From assembly GCA_024449915.1 (NCBI GenBank), contig JAMZAV010000050.1:310001-374000 (forward strand): a DNA stretch of 64,000 nt. Reading direction: 5' to 3'. The translations under genes and the position numbers were made by a program. This DNA comes from Sweltsa coloradensis. Lineage: Eukaryota; Arthropoda; Insecta; Plecoptera; Chloroperlidae. The notes under the pieces are model-generated. The model saw only the letters and a program-made list of their open reading frames with translations, had not been told where the DNA came from and did no database searches. This document shows positions 50,413 through 63,368 of this stretch, piece after piece (within the stretch, counting starts at the first letter, position 1; the number at the start of each line of letters is the position of its first letter).

Positions 50413-50946
50413 CAGGGCGTAGGAACGGGGGGATGGGGGGGAAACTCCCCCCCCCCCCACTTGTTGGCTTGACCCCCCAGTGGGGGGGGGTCAAGCCAGG
50501 TTATGGGTGTCATTTGCTGACTTATAGCTTGTTGGGTGATTTTTACGATTTTTACTAAAGTCGGGCTTGCAAACAAAAAGGAAGGTTTTTGTAAAAAAAA
50601 TTTAGAAAGAGAAGTGATTTGCGAGACTAGACTAGCAATCTGATTTTAGACTAATATTCATTATATTTTGTGTGCAGTGTTTCACTCCCAAGCAGACTGT
50701 CGACCGATTTCAGTCAGGTATCAATCTTCAATGCAATATTAGCTTCAAAATGTAACCCTTATTCACAATTAAAATTCGCCTGAAAGCGTGTTTCAGGTCA
50801 CCTATCAAGGGCATCTTTAAAAAAATCTCGCCTACGGCGAAAAACCCTATGGGGCTGGGGCTTCGCCCCAGACTCCGGTTTGCCCATCCAACCTCGTATT
50901 CAACTTTAGTGTGACCCCCCACTAAAAAATTGTTCCTACGCCACTG
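50413..50946. mobile_element. hAT-like MITE with CAG(TG)GCGTAGGAAC ends
   Basis: CAGGGCGTAGGAAC at 50413 and GTTCCTACGCCACTG to 50946 are inverted, the right end being the very common hAT end CAGTGGCGTAGGAAC. Long G and C runs follow the left end. The flanking octamers do not match. Confidence 0.65.
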
Positions 50947-50949
50947 CTG

Positions 50950-53900
50950 AGTTCACATCCATCAGATCATCCTGGACAAGCGAATAGTTAATTAAATGTG
51001 TTGCATGTTTGCCCGTGGCCACTTGACAATCCTTGGTTGCGTCTCCTCTAACATTCTGCTGTCTCAAGTACGTCCTCGTTAGTTGTGACGAGCCACACCT
51101 TGCAAGCATATTATATTCTCTCCCTGATATCGTATACCGATCTGGTCCAGCCCCCACGTTACTTCCTTGCAGAGAACCGGGAGAAACTCACAATCAATCT
51201 CCCCATGATCTCAAAACGTCTGGGAACAGTTTCTTTTTGTCTTGCGCTATTCAGCATAATATTAAAACCAAACTGTTTGAAATGCAATAAAAGTCATCAT
51301 CCTCCTATTGAGCGCGGCATCGCGACGCGTCCTGGATGCGCGGCTCAGGTTGGGCCCCGACGTCGACGACGTCATACTAACCTATTGACCTGATTCGGAA
51401 ATTAGGTCATAACATACATAAATGGATCAGCAGGGCATTACTTGGTGTAGAACAGAGCAATCGTACAACCCTTGAACGGAGTCTGTAGCAGACCGGGAAA
51501 CTATGGACCCTCCTGACATAGTTCACCCTGACGGCGGTTCTAGCTCGGCGATCTCATGCTACGCAGTACGCACATTAAACTATTCATCTATTTTTTAGAT
51601 CGATATAAACTGGATATTATAGATTAGTTTTTATCTGGTTTATTATAACGAATAACGATCGGGATTTTAATAAATAGTCGCTAGTGCCTGCATCCAAAAA
51701 ACTATTTCATATATGACCACGAGAGCGTACAAAGGAATAGTAAAGTGACTTTGATAGAGTTGTAAGATTCAGACTGTGTACAAGCAGTCTAACTGATGCA
51801 TAGCAGCCATATTGGCAGCCATGATAACTTATTCCGAATAATATTTTTATTTACCGCATAATTGTAACTACATGATTTATAAGTCTAATGGGTGGTCACT
51901 ATAATGAAGACGATAATTAGCGCCGCATCCGAGGGTGCACGAGACTAAATCACCCACATATTTGTTATATCAAAGAATATATAGGAATAATAGGTGGATT
52001 GGCTCTTTTTATTGAACAAAAAGCTAAATAAACTCGATATTTCTAGAGTAGCCCTACCCCCTTAACCAACCAAATTTACCGATTTCTGTCTTTAAATTTT
52101 CTATCTATGTTTATGTTCCGATAAAACTCTTCTCTTCAGTAAATTCCCGAAATTATACATAGGGCTACTCATTTTGTCAAATGAGTCCCCCTCGGACATT
52201 CCTAGCTCCAATATCTCCAATATACCTAGTTTGTCACTGAAGAGGGGCGGGGCATGCATTGCACCCTGGGAAGGTAGCCCGCGAGAAATATAGGGCTACT
52301 CTTTCTGTGTCCTGTAGTGAGCGAGGCGATTTTTTATTTTTATTTATAAAACTTATATAAAATATAAGATAATAATAAATTATTACCCAATGGAAAAAAG
52401 TCCTTGTACTCTACCAGTCAAATGGCAAATTTTCAGGGAACCATTAAAATCTCTTAGCTGACACTGTCCATGTTTTTCTAATGGAATCGAAGTCATTTTT
52501 TTAAAATACATGTTTCGATTGTATTTTTTCTTCTATCTAAGCAACCAAAGGGCTTTCATGTTCAAGAAATACGTTTTTTAGTCTGATCAATGTCATAGTT
52601 CATTACTAGTCGCACAACTGTCGGTTCATGTCAACAAAGAGTTATTTAGTACAGGAAAAGTCATGGAAATCGCAAATTGTTATTGTTATTTCTGAAAAAT
52701 TTTACCCCCATCCCCACCCCCTAAAAAAAAAATCACAAAATCGAATCTGTTATCACAACTTTGTCGTTATTAATGTGCCACCACTGACTGTCGTTCTTAT
52801 TCTACTCCTAGTGCAAATTCCCATGTAGACCGGCCATGGAGAAACATGGTTTTCAGCCTGTTAAATCTTCAGGGAACATTTTGGCCTGAAATGAGTTAGA
52901 CACTCGCTGTCGTACTTTAAGTAACATATAACATTTTTAAACATTACAAAATCTCGTTCGTTCACTGAAAAGTGTAGTTGTGGAGATAAACACAACACTC
53001 AACAACCGTGGGTGAACATACGGGGTATTTTCAACGAGAAGCATCAAAGAGGATATTACAAGACTCGCTCACTCGGCCGACTAACGTCACAGCTGTTTCA
53101 AGTGTCTTGAGTCATACTTTGATTTAGAAAAAAGTTTAAAACAAGTTTAAATTTTTTGGGGATATCGTTGAAAAGTTGAAAATTTACACTGTACTGTGAT
53201 TTTTTTTCTGGATAATTTACAAATTATTGATAATGTACGTCCATACCAATTACGTAATGTATCGTATACGTCTGATGTCTCCCAACTGCCAATATTTCAC
53301 GTGTCCTCGCAAATGAAACCTCATCACAATTGATCTGTGTTGGTGGAGGTGCCGGGTTTGAAAACATCCTCTTTAACCCAGTCCCCCTGACCCCCAGAAT
53401 CACCAAAATCATTCTGTGTTACCAAATTATTGAAGAAAAATCATATTGTTCAACAACTAACCGCATTAAGAGATTAATTAATTTAATGAGTTTTTTTACC
53501 TGCCCATAGAGCAGAACATAAAATCCATTCTGAATCACTTTTCGACTTCCAATTTTCACAAAAATAATTTGAACTTTTGGGATGTTGTTTTTTCAAGGAT
53601 GAACGCAATGCGCAATCAGAGCATATTTCAACATTTCAAATTATTGTGTCCCACACAAACTTGGGAAAAAATATCGGTGCAAATTTACTATAGGCAACCC
53701 GGCACCTCCACCAAAAACATTATTTTTATCAATTTAATTCAAGTAAGCACTATTTGGTAAATAAGCTCTGATTGCGCAATACACATGTGTTGACTTAACA
53801 TTTTGGCGCAAACCACAACCCGATAGGACAAACGATAAGGCTTCCAAGTGATACACTGCGTCAAAGCCTGGTTTGCTCGAGCTCACCCAACAGTCTTTAT

Positions 53901-56160
53901 GACCCGGCACCTCCACCAAAATAATTATGTTTTTGTTCGATTTCGACTAACAAATACTCGGCTCGACTCGAAGTTTACAGTGCTTGCACACCCCTGTGTT
54001 AATTGATATTAAATTTAGTAGCGAAATTTCTTTAGCTACCAAAAAACATCAATATATCTCCTACAACCAATCTGAAGAAGAAAGTTCCCACCCCCTGACT
54101 TAGTGTTCACTTAACTTTTGGCACCAAAACTATTCTGAAAGTTGGCAAACATGAAGATGAAGATTGTGTTCAAACAAACCAAAATGGTGCAATCTATTAT
54201 TGTTCATTTTATCTATAAATGATGAGATTATTAGAACAGTTCGATAAGATACAATTTTTAGACATTCTTCTTTATATCGGAAAATAAATCAAATTTTTGC
54301 AAAATTTCGCGTATTTAAAACACCCTTTTAACAGCATTAATTGGCATCAATTTTATTTATGTTCTGTTATGAAAGAACATGTAAAAGTCATTGTATTTCA
54401 CTCATTTTATCTCATTACTAAATCTACGATTGTTCGTTCCGCTGTTCATTTATGAAAACCCAACTGTCAAAAACAGTCAGATGTTAGTGTATAAACTAGC
54501 CCGAGCTGTGATAATTCCTCGTTTGCCCCAGCCTCCATGTTTGATGAGGTGATCATGGCGGGTGCGCGCGAGTGCATCCAGGGGGCGGTGGAAGGGGGAT
54601 GCTGGCTACGGGATGGTCGGGACTCGGGAGCGCATGCCGGCAACGAACGCTCTTGACCCACATCCACTCTGACCCAGCCCTGTTGGTTTCTAGGGCGGAT
54701 TCCTCATCTCCTCATCTCGACTCATTCTGTGTCCCGACTGTCCACCTGGATGTCGTGCGAGTGTGATCGGTGATCGGTGATCGGTGGGCGCGTGTGACAG
54801 GCAGCCTCGGTGATCGAGGCGCGCGTGCGTGTGCGTGTGCGTGTGTGTGTGCGTGCGTGTGTTAGTGACACGTGGTTCACTGCGCGTGGTCTCGCACAGA
54901 AACTCCGCTCTCGCCTAGGCTAGAAATAGTTTCAACATTTCTAATTAGGCCAGAGTTTTTAAAGTTTAAAGTAACAGGGAGGGTTTTCTTGATATCGTTG
55001 CGGTAATCTTTGGTAATGAGGCAAGTCAAGATGTGGACATAGTTGAATACGTATTATACTCGTTGACGTAATTGATTTAGTCGTGAAGCAAGATATATCA
55101 AATAGTAATATTGTCAACAAAAGAGTAAGTTAAGTTGTTACAATTTTAATTTATTTACTGAATAAGTTCGAGAATTATAAGCTACGTTTTATAATTCGTT
55201 TATTTTTTAACTTTTGTGTTAGTTTTTTAAACGTGAATATTGCATGGTTAGACATTATTATTTAAATCAATATAGTATTTAAAAAATTGCTGCGAAATCA
55301 AGCCATGTTTATTCACAATAAATTTTCAAAATTTATGTATAGTGAATACCGCGTTATTCATAATTTCGCGAGTACAATGGTTTTGTATAATCTAAACAGC
55401 ACATACAATGTGTGCATCTGTTGCTTCATACAAACCTATATCAGTAATTGTACATCATAAAATAATAAAACTTAAAAATAAAAAGGAATACTAGGTAAAT
55501 GTCAAAGTCGTTGTTAGACGAGTGAACGAGCCATGCGTTGAGTACCCGGTAAAATTTGCATCTGAGTCGATTGATATAAATATAAATGATAGGGTTTTGC
55601 GTTAAGTATGTATCAGGGCGCTTCAACCGTACGGCCATAATGCGCCACTCTAGTCTAATAGGCTACGGAGGAAAGGCTAGATCCAGCCTTAGGTATAGGG
55701 GAGGGAGGATTTTATTTTCATTCGAGTGACAAACCGCAAAACTGAACAACTTAATTTTTACCAGTCATATCAGTCATAGGGAGTGATCAGTGATCTCTAA
55801 CATAAAACACAATCTGTTTGCGGTGTTCTAAACCCCGTGAGTTTGAGATGTCCTTGGATTTCCCGCTGACCCTTCTATCAGTCATCCACGTCACCTGCGT
55901 GCCTAAAACACGTCACGCCCCCCCCCCCCCCCTTCCTGACCGCACCTTGTAAATAACATTATCTCGACGTTATTGTTATTTATTGTTGTAAATACACACG
56001 GATAAACATGTCACTCTAGAGCAATGAACGCGTTGTTAAAAGATGGGCCGATATGACAATTATTTATTGACAATGAAAATTATTTCAACGAGAAATGTGT
56101 GTTGCTAGTCAAAGTCAAATACCCTAATATGGTGAACGCGCTTTGGTCAATAGATAGACT
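50950..56160. other. Long intergenic stretch without recognised gene
   Basis: I see no conserved coding frame. There are a (GT/GC)n run at 54815-54862, a GTGATCG trimer at 54764-54785, dispersed copies of the motif GGTGGAGGTGCCGGGT (53341, and inverted at 53697 and 53902) and a one-ended MITE at 55490-55740. The interval 54500-54900 is CpG-rich and could be a promoter or 5' UTR for the gene whose exon lies at 58478. Confidence 0.4.
55490..55740. repeat. One-ended copy of the 16763 MITE family
   Basis: CAAAGTCGTTGTTAGACGAG (55503) and GCGTTGAGTACCCGG match the left arm of the MITE at 16763; the interior similarity continues (AATGCGCCACTCTAGTCTAA, GGCTACGGAGG) but the right arm is absent. Confidence 0.6.
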
Positions 56161-58157
56161 AGTTATTCCATTATTGAGGTATTGATTGTGTATAGGTTGG
56201 ACAGGGGATAGGGGGGTGCTCGGGCATGTATAATTATCCTTGGCCCAGTTTCTCTCACCGGTCTAACCCTAAGGAACTGAAACAGTCGTAACTTACGAGG
56301 AAAATCGTTTTTGGTTTAGTCGTAAGAAATTGTAAGAGCTCATTAAGAAAACAAAATCCTTACGCCGGACCAATCAGACGTCGATAATTCTTGCGACCGA
56401 GCAATATAAGTCGTGACGTCACTATGGCCAGCCAATAAAATGTTATTATCCAATCAAAAGTCTTGGATTCATTTTAATAAGGACAGGGGGTGGGGGAACT
56501 AAATAATGTAACAACACACAGTTGGGCTGAAACGTCAAAAGTGTTGGAAATAACGAATAGAATGGCGAGATATCCCGAACTAATCATTTTAATATTAACA
56601 ATATAATAATGATTCAAGTACCCGCGGTTTACAATGTATTAAGTTATGAAAGCTTTATAAACTAAATATGTACTCTAGTGGACACACGCACTACACACAC
56701 GCATTGTTTGGAGTTTCTGATTAGTTTTAGATTGTGCTTATTATCCTTAATCAAAACTTTATAGATTTTTCTCTAGATTTTTCAATTTTGTATTTGTTGG
56801 CATTTTACGTCAAATTGTAGTTTAATATTTTAATGCCGTACTTTGTAAATCAGTTTATAACATAATAGGATAGACGTTTCATAAATAAATGAGTATTGGA
56901 TGCTGTAAAATTTAAGCCATATAAAATTGTTTTAGGTTCAGTTCATTTCCTGCAGTAGCATTAGTTTTAATGGTATTTTGAAAGCTCGCTGGAGTGCACG
57001 GTACTTTGCGTTGGGTACCTAATGGCTTTATGAAACTAATCGTGATGGAAGAACAGACCCAGTGGGCGCGAGAAGCGCATTATACTCGTTTCAAACCCCA
57101 TATGAAATCGCAATTTCGTTTCAAGACGGTTTGATCGGCTCGCTCGGGACTACTTTTATATTACAAAACGTCCATTTATAACTCGTTATATCGCCAAATC
57201 AGCGCATTTCTCATATATTCTCGTCCACTGCTTTACCTTTAGTTTTCACCCAAACAATTTAGGATATTACTTCACTTGTTTTTATTCGGGTTGAAACTTT
57301 AGGATATGTTCAAGAAAGATAATGTGCCCATATCAGAAAATATGTCCACATTTCAATTAGTACACGTCTTCTACGTAATGTTAACTGACAAAGTGCCACC
57401 AACTGTTTTTTTTTTGGAACAATTACTGCCAGTTATTTTTAAAAAGTAATATTATAAAATATGCTCTGATAGAGACAAGCGCATATCCTTCCTAAACAAC
57501 CTACAAAATTTAAAATCTTTTGAAGGTGTAAGGTAGTGTTCCAAAATCTTTCCGGAATAAACCCTCGCATTACGCCTGGTTTGAGCTCGTCCACAGTTTT
57601 AACTATAGGAATGTTGAGTCCGGGTATAGTTTTCAATGTCAACGGTTGCCAAGCCAAACTGTCGGCCTAGTGTCTATCACGTGATGTGACGAGTGTCACA
57701 ACGATGTTGCGTGTCAGTGCCATTCTATTGGCTCTTACCCGCATTACTATGGAAACCTAAACGCCTAGGCCACAACATATCGCGCATAGTGGATGATATT
57801 GCATGCCGCCAGTCGGCATTCGTCACCCGGGCCCGCTGCTTTATTGACATCTGCAGATAGTGCCAGTAAGATACCGGTAAGATACCTGTAGCACCTTCAG
57901 GCTTCGTGTGTAGGCCCAGATGTGTTGTGTGATTAGTGGGCGTTGATTGGGGGTGAATAGTGGGCCAAGGTCACGAGACTAACAGCTAGGGGGCTATTGT
58001 GTGCGGTGGACATGTTGTTTACTTGACCTAAGTCGTCAATGTAGAATGTGGAACGAGTTAGTTCCCACACCGGTGTAAGGAATTGTTATTGCAATAAGGA
58101 ATCCAATATCCTTGATTGTAATTGACCTGTCACAGTGAAATGAAATAACGACTTCTA

Positions 58158-58320
58158 TGGTCGGTCGTATTGATTATCGTCGTCTGATTTGGTCGGTCGT
58201 ATTGATTATCGTCATCTTATTTGGTCGGTCGTATTGATTATCGTCGTCTGATTTGGTCGGTCGTATTGATTATCGACGTCTGATTGGTCCGTCGTATTGA
58301 TTATCGTCGTCTGATTGGTT
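58158..58320 (+). repeat. 32-bp minisatellite, five copies
   Basis: GGTCGGTCGTATTGATTATC followed by GTCGTCTGATTT is repeated about five times with small changes. In the second copy of the block (61664-61880) the array has more, and more diverged, units. Confidence 0.85.
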
Positions 58321-58477
58321 CGTCAAATGGATTTTGTTTTGCAAGAGTGGCGTTGATCGCGATTACAACTGTTGATACGGACTTGTTTTCATTGTTGTCC
58401 TAAGTCATCAATCTATTAGAATGTGTTAATATTGTTGCAAGAGTGCGAGGCGTAGATCGCGTGTAGCCTAATATTCT

Positions 58478-58789
58478 GTGTGTTCTCTGCCTGGTCGCGC
58501 GTTGAGCAACACGTTATGTTCCCCTAGCGAGTGGATGTTGAACTGCAGCCTGTGCAACAGCATGGCGAGCTACACCCCCCTGCTGTTCCACCGCAGCGCG
58601 GTAACGCACCACCCTCAGCGCGGCAGCAGCACCCTACGCATCGAGCGGACCAGGGAGATAGAGGTGGACGACGATGTGGTCTCGGTCTGCTCGATAGCTG
58701 ACGTCACGCTGCCCAGGATCGCCAAGGAGATCAGGAGGAAGGATAAGATGCCTCTCTGGAAGCTGGACAGGCCGATCGTCATCATCAAG
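58478..58789 (+). CDS. First-exon-like coding segment of an unrecognised gene
   Basis: An open frame of 104 codons up to a strong donor (ATCAAG|GTAAGAG at 58789/58790). Possible starts are 58478, 58535 and 58562. The C-terminal 45 residues (EIEVDDDVVSVCSIADVTLP, then AKEIRRKDKMPLWKLDRPIV) are well-composed, codons are GC-rich against an AT-rich background, and they are unchanged in the otherwise error-ridden downstream copy (62240-62368), which suggests real coding sequence. Upstream residues are less certain. I do not recognise the family; no downstream exon lies in the window. Confidence 0.6.
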
Positions 58790-59716
58790 GTAAGAGAAGA
58801 CTTTCTTTATACTTCTTCCAGGTACAGGTGCGACAGTTTGTTTACTGAAATATTACTTCAAATTGTGATTAAGAGTCAACTATACCCAGTTGAAACATTT
58901 TGGGGAACTTTTCCTGCTTCCAGTTGTCATCCGATCGATATGTAATTTCGCGTAATTGTCAAGCAAGGGTATGGTCACTCTTCTATAGTCAAAGATTACT
59001 AAACATTATTGCACATTACACACAAACAAATTCCGAAATATATACCAATTTTGAAGTTTTTACAAAAATCCATTTAATTTATTTCAATTTTTTTGTGATG
59101 GTTTAAAAAAAAATGTCCCTCTATAGAAGACTGTATATACATGACCATAACATTATGTGCAAAGGCTGGTAACAATCCAAAAACAACTGGCTTTAGTAAA
59201 AGTTCCAGAAAAAACACTGGTATTACAGACACTTAAAATGAATACGATTGAAAAACTCAGTTCCTCAAAAACAGTAAAAAAAACGTTTATTAGATGAGTG
59301 CTCATGCTACAAAACAGAATAAACTCAATAAAGAACTTCAACTTTTCTTTTAAAAAATTACATGTCGGTTGTATATTACACTCCAGAGTCCAGTTTGAAC
59401 GGTACAAACCTTTTAACAGGTGCGTCGTGACCATGACCTTCTGATGTAAAATGAATGTGTATCGATCGTCGTTTATTTCATACGTGTACACTATCCTGAA
59501 ACACCGTTCATACACATACACATACAAGACTGCTTACTAGTAATAGCAGCAGCTATCCAAAGCGGTCTTTGCGAAGTTTCGAAAACATGTCTTCCATAAT
59601 AGATATTACGAAGCCGACAAAACATGTTTTCCATAATAAATATTAATATATATGAAGTTTCGGGGAAAAAAGTTTCGATAAAAACGTATTCGATACGATA
59701 TTTTTAAAGATAGGGA

Positions 59717-62700
59717 GTTATTCCTTATTGAGGTATTGATTGTGTTTAAATTGGGGGAGGGAAAAGGGGGGGGGGGGGTGCTCGGGCATGTATAATTTCC
59801 TTGGCCCCGTTTCCCTCAGACCTAACCCCAAGGAACTGAAATTTGTCCGTAACTTACGGGAAAAACGTTTTTGGTTTAGTCGTAAGAAAATTTTTAAGAG
59901 CTTTAAAAAAAACAAAAAACCTTACCCGGACCAATCAGACGTCGAAATCCTTGGGACCGCAATCAAAAGTCTAACGTCCTATGGCAAGCCAATAAAATAT
60001 TTTTATCCAATCAAAAGTCTTGGGTTTTTTTTAAAAAGGACAGGGGGGGGGGGGGGGAAATGATAATGTACAACACACAGTTTGGGGAAACGTCAAATGT
60101 TTTTGGAAATAACGAATAGAAGGCGAATATCCCAACTAATCATTTTAAAATTACAATATAAAAAGATTCAAATACCCGCTTTTCAATGGGGTTAAGTTTT
60201 TGAAAGCTTTTAACTAAAAATGTACACTGGGGACACACGCACGACTACAAACCCTTGTTTTTGGGGTTTCTGATTAGTTTTTTGATTGTGTTTTTTCCTG
60301 AATAAAAAATTTATAGATTTTTCTTAGATTTTTTTTTTTGTTGGCATTTTCGTCAAATTGAGTTTAATATTTTAAATGCCGTACTTTTAAAACATTTTAA
60401 CATAAAGGATAGATGTTTAATAAATAAATATATTGGATGCTGTAAAATTTAAACCATATAAAATTGTTTTTTAAGGTTCGGGTTTATTTCCTGCGTGCAT
60501 TAGTTTTAATGGTATTTTAAAAGCTCGCTGGAGTGCCGGTACTTTGCGTTGAGTCCTAATGGCTTTTTGAAAATAAACGTGATGGAAAAAAAACCCAGTG
60601 GGGCGCAGAACGCCCTTATCTCGTTTTTAAACCCATATAAATCGCAATTTTTTTTTGAAGACGGTTTGATCGACTCGGGGGGAAAATTTTTATTACAAAA
60701 GTCCATTTTAAATCGTTATACGTCAATCAGCGAAATTTCCAAATTTTACCAGCGTTTTTCCTTTTGTTTTCACCCAAAAAATTAAGGATTTACTTTACTT
60801 GTTTTTTTCGGGTTAAAAATTTAGGATTGTTCAAGAAGAATGCGCATAAACTTTCAGAAAATATACCACATTTTAATTTAAAATACTCTCCTACGTAAAT
60901 TAATGACAAAATGCCACCAACTGTCTCCCTTTTGGAAAAAATTACTGCCAGTTATTTTTTAAAAAGTAAAATTATAAAATATGCCTGATAGGACAAACCC
61001 CTTCTCATAAACAACCTGCCCCAAAAAAACTCGAGGGTGAAACTAGGTCCAAAAACTTTCCGGAAAAAAAACCCCCGCATTCCGATTTTTTTTTTGCCTG
61101 GTTTTTAGCTCGTCCCAGTTTTAACTATAGGAATTTGAGTCCGGGTTAGTTTTCAATGTCACGGTTGCCAAGCCAAAATGTCGGCCAGTGGGCTTCACGT
61201 GGCGGGCGATGTCACAACGATGTTGCGGTCAGTGCCTTTTATTTGGGTTTTACCGCATTACTGGAAAACCCAAACGCCTAGGCCAAAATATCGCGATAGT
61301 GGGGTGATATTGCATGCCGCCAGTCGGGATTGTCACCCGGGCCCCCTGCTTTATTGACATCTGTAGATAGTGCCAGAAGTCCGGGAAGATACCCGTGCAC
61401 CTTCAGGCTTCGTGTGAGGCCCAATTGTTTGTGTGATTAGTGGGCGTTTTGGGGGGTGAATGTGGGGGCCCAAAGGGCACAGGGTAAAGTAGGGGGGGTA
61501 TTGTGTCGGTGGACATGTTTTTACTTACCAAGTCGTCAATGTAGAATGTGGAACGAGTTACTTTTCCCCCCCGGTGTAAGGAATTTTTATTGCAATAAGG
61601 GGTCCAAATCCTTGATTGGTAATTGACCTGTCCAGTGAAATTACGACTTCTATGGGGTCGTATTTATTATCGTCGTTGATTGGTCGGCGTATTTTTATCG
61701 TCGTCTTTTGGGCGGCCGTATTGATTATCGTCGTCTGTTTGGTCGGCCGTATTTATTACTCTCTGATTTTTTCGAACGTAAATTGATTTCGTCGTTGATT
61801 TGGTCGGGGCTATTTTATCGTCGTCTGATTTGGTCGGTCGTATTGATTATCGTCGTTTGATTGATCGGCCGTATTGATTATCGTCATCTGATTTTGTTTT
61901 GCAAGAGTGGCGTAGATCACGACGAGCGACCGTCGCCCTAGATTACAGTTGATACGGACTTGTTATTTAGTTGTTTCATTGTTGTCCTAAGTCATCAATC
62001 TATTAGAATGTGTTAATATTGTTGCAAGAGTGCGAGGCGTAGATCGCGTGTAGCCTAATATTCTGTGTGTTCTCTGCCTGGGCCCGGGGTTGACAAAACG
62101 TTTTTTGTTCCCCTAGCATGGATGTTGAACTGCAGCCTGTCAAAACGGCGAGCTACACCCCCCGCTGTTCCAGAGCGCGGTAAACCCCCCCCTCACGCGG
62201 CAGCAGCACCCTACGCATCGAGCGGACCGAGGGAGATCGAGGTGGACGACGACGTGGTCTCGGTCTGCTCGATAGCTGACGTCACGCTGCCCAGGATCGC
62301 CAAGGAGATCAGGAGGAAGGATAAGATGCCTCTCTGGAAGCTGGACAGACCGATCGTCATCATCAAGGTAAGAGAAGACTTTCTTTATACTTCTTCCAGG
62401 AACAGGCGCGGCAGTTTGTTTACTGAAATATTACTTCAAATTGTGATTAAGAGTCAACTATACCCATTTGAAACATTTTGGGGACTTTTCCTGCTTCCAG
62501 TTGTCATCCGATCGATGTGTAATTTTGCGTAACTGTCAAGCAATGATATGCTCACTCTTCTAGAGTCAAAGATTACTTAACATTATTGCACATTACGCAC
62601 AAACATATCGAAATAATACCAATTTTGATGTTTTTTTCAAAAATCCATTTAATTTATTTATTTTTTTGTGATGGTTTATTAAAAATGTCCTCTATATGGA

Positions 62701-63232
62701 AGACTGTATATACATGACCATAACATTTTGTGCAAAGGATGGTAACAATCCGATACAAGCTGGCTTAAGTAAAAGTTCCAGAGAAAACACTGGTATTACA
62801 GACCCTTAAAATAAATACGATTGAAAAACTCAGTTCCTCAAAAACAGTTTTAAAAAAACGTTTATTAGATGAGTGCTCATGCTGGAAAACAGAATAAAAG
62901 ACTTCAAGTTAATAAAATTCAGTCAGTTGTATATTACACTCCAGAGTGTAGTTTGAAAAGGTACAAACCTTTTTAACAGGGCGTCGTGACCAGTGACGAC
63001 TTCTGATGTAAAATGAATGTGATCGATCGCGTTTTTATTTCATACGTGTACACTATCCTGAAACACCGTTCATACACACATACACATACAAGACTGCTTA
63101 CTAGTAATAACAGCAGCTATCCAAAGCGGTCTTTGCGAAGTTTCGAAAACATGTCTTCCATAATAGATATTACGAAGCCGACAAAACATGTTTTCCATAA
63201 TAAATATTAATATATATAAGTTTCAAAATACC
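59717..63232. repeat. 3.5-kb duplicated block, indel-rich copy
   Basis: It follows 56162-59716 in the same order and orientation but with many lost or added bases, long G and A runs (59767-59778, 60043-60057) and T-run expansions. The first 2 kb is far noisier than the last 1 kb. The pattern is that of unpolished long-read sequence. Confidence 0.85.
62065..62368 (+). pseudogene. Second copy of the unrecognised exon
   Basis: Corresponds to 58478-58789. The first 55 residues are scrambled by indels, but the segment from REIEVDDDVV to the donor AAG|GTAAGAG is intact. It is most likely an assembly duplicate of the same exon. Confidence 0.6.
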
Positions 63233-63368
63233 TTATTCCATATAAGTAGGTAAGTAATAGATAAGAAAAATTAACGTATAAATCGTATACTTTTTCAAAA
63301 CGATATGTGCGGATACGAGAGTAGGGGTACTCAAACTAGAGACGACATCCAATGTTGAGAAGTATTGT

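Larger units (their letters stand above)
56162..59716. repeat. 3.55-kb duplicated block, clean copy
   Basis: Starts GTTATTCCATTATTGAGGTA (56160 region) and is repeated from 59717. It includes the exon at 58478-58789 and a 32-bp minisatellite (58158-58320). The sequence here looks normal in homopolymers and frames. Confidence 0.85.

Noticed and set aside
54572..54766. 64-residue frame in GC-rich DNA (MHPGGGGRGMLATGWSGLGS)
   Set aside because: Composition follows local GC content; no motif, no splice context, overlapped by an equally long antisense frame.
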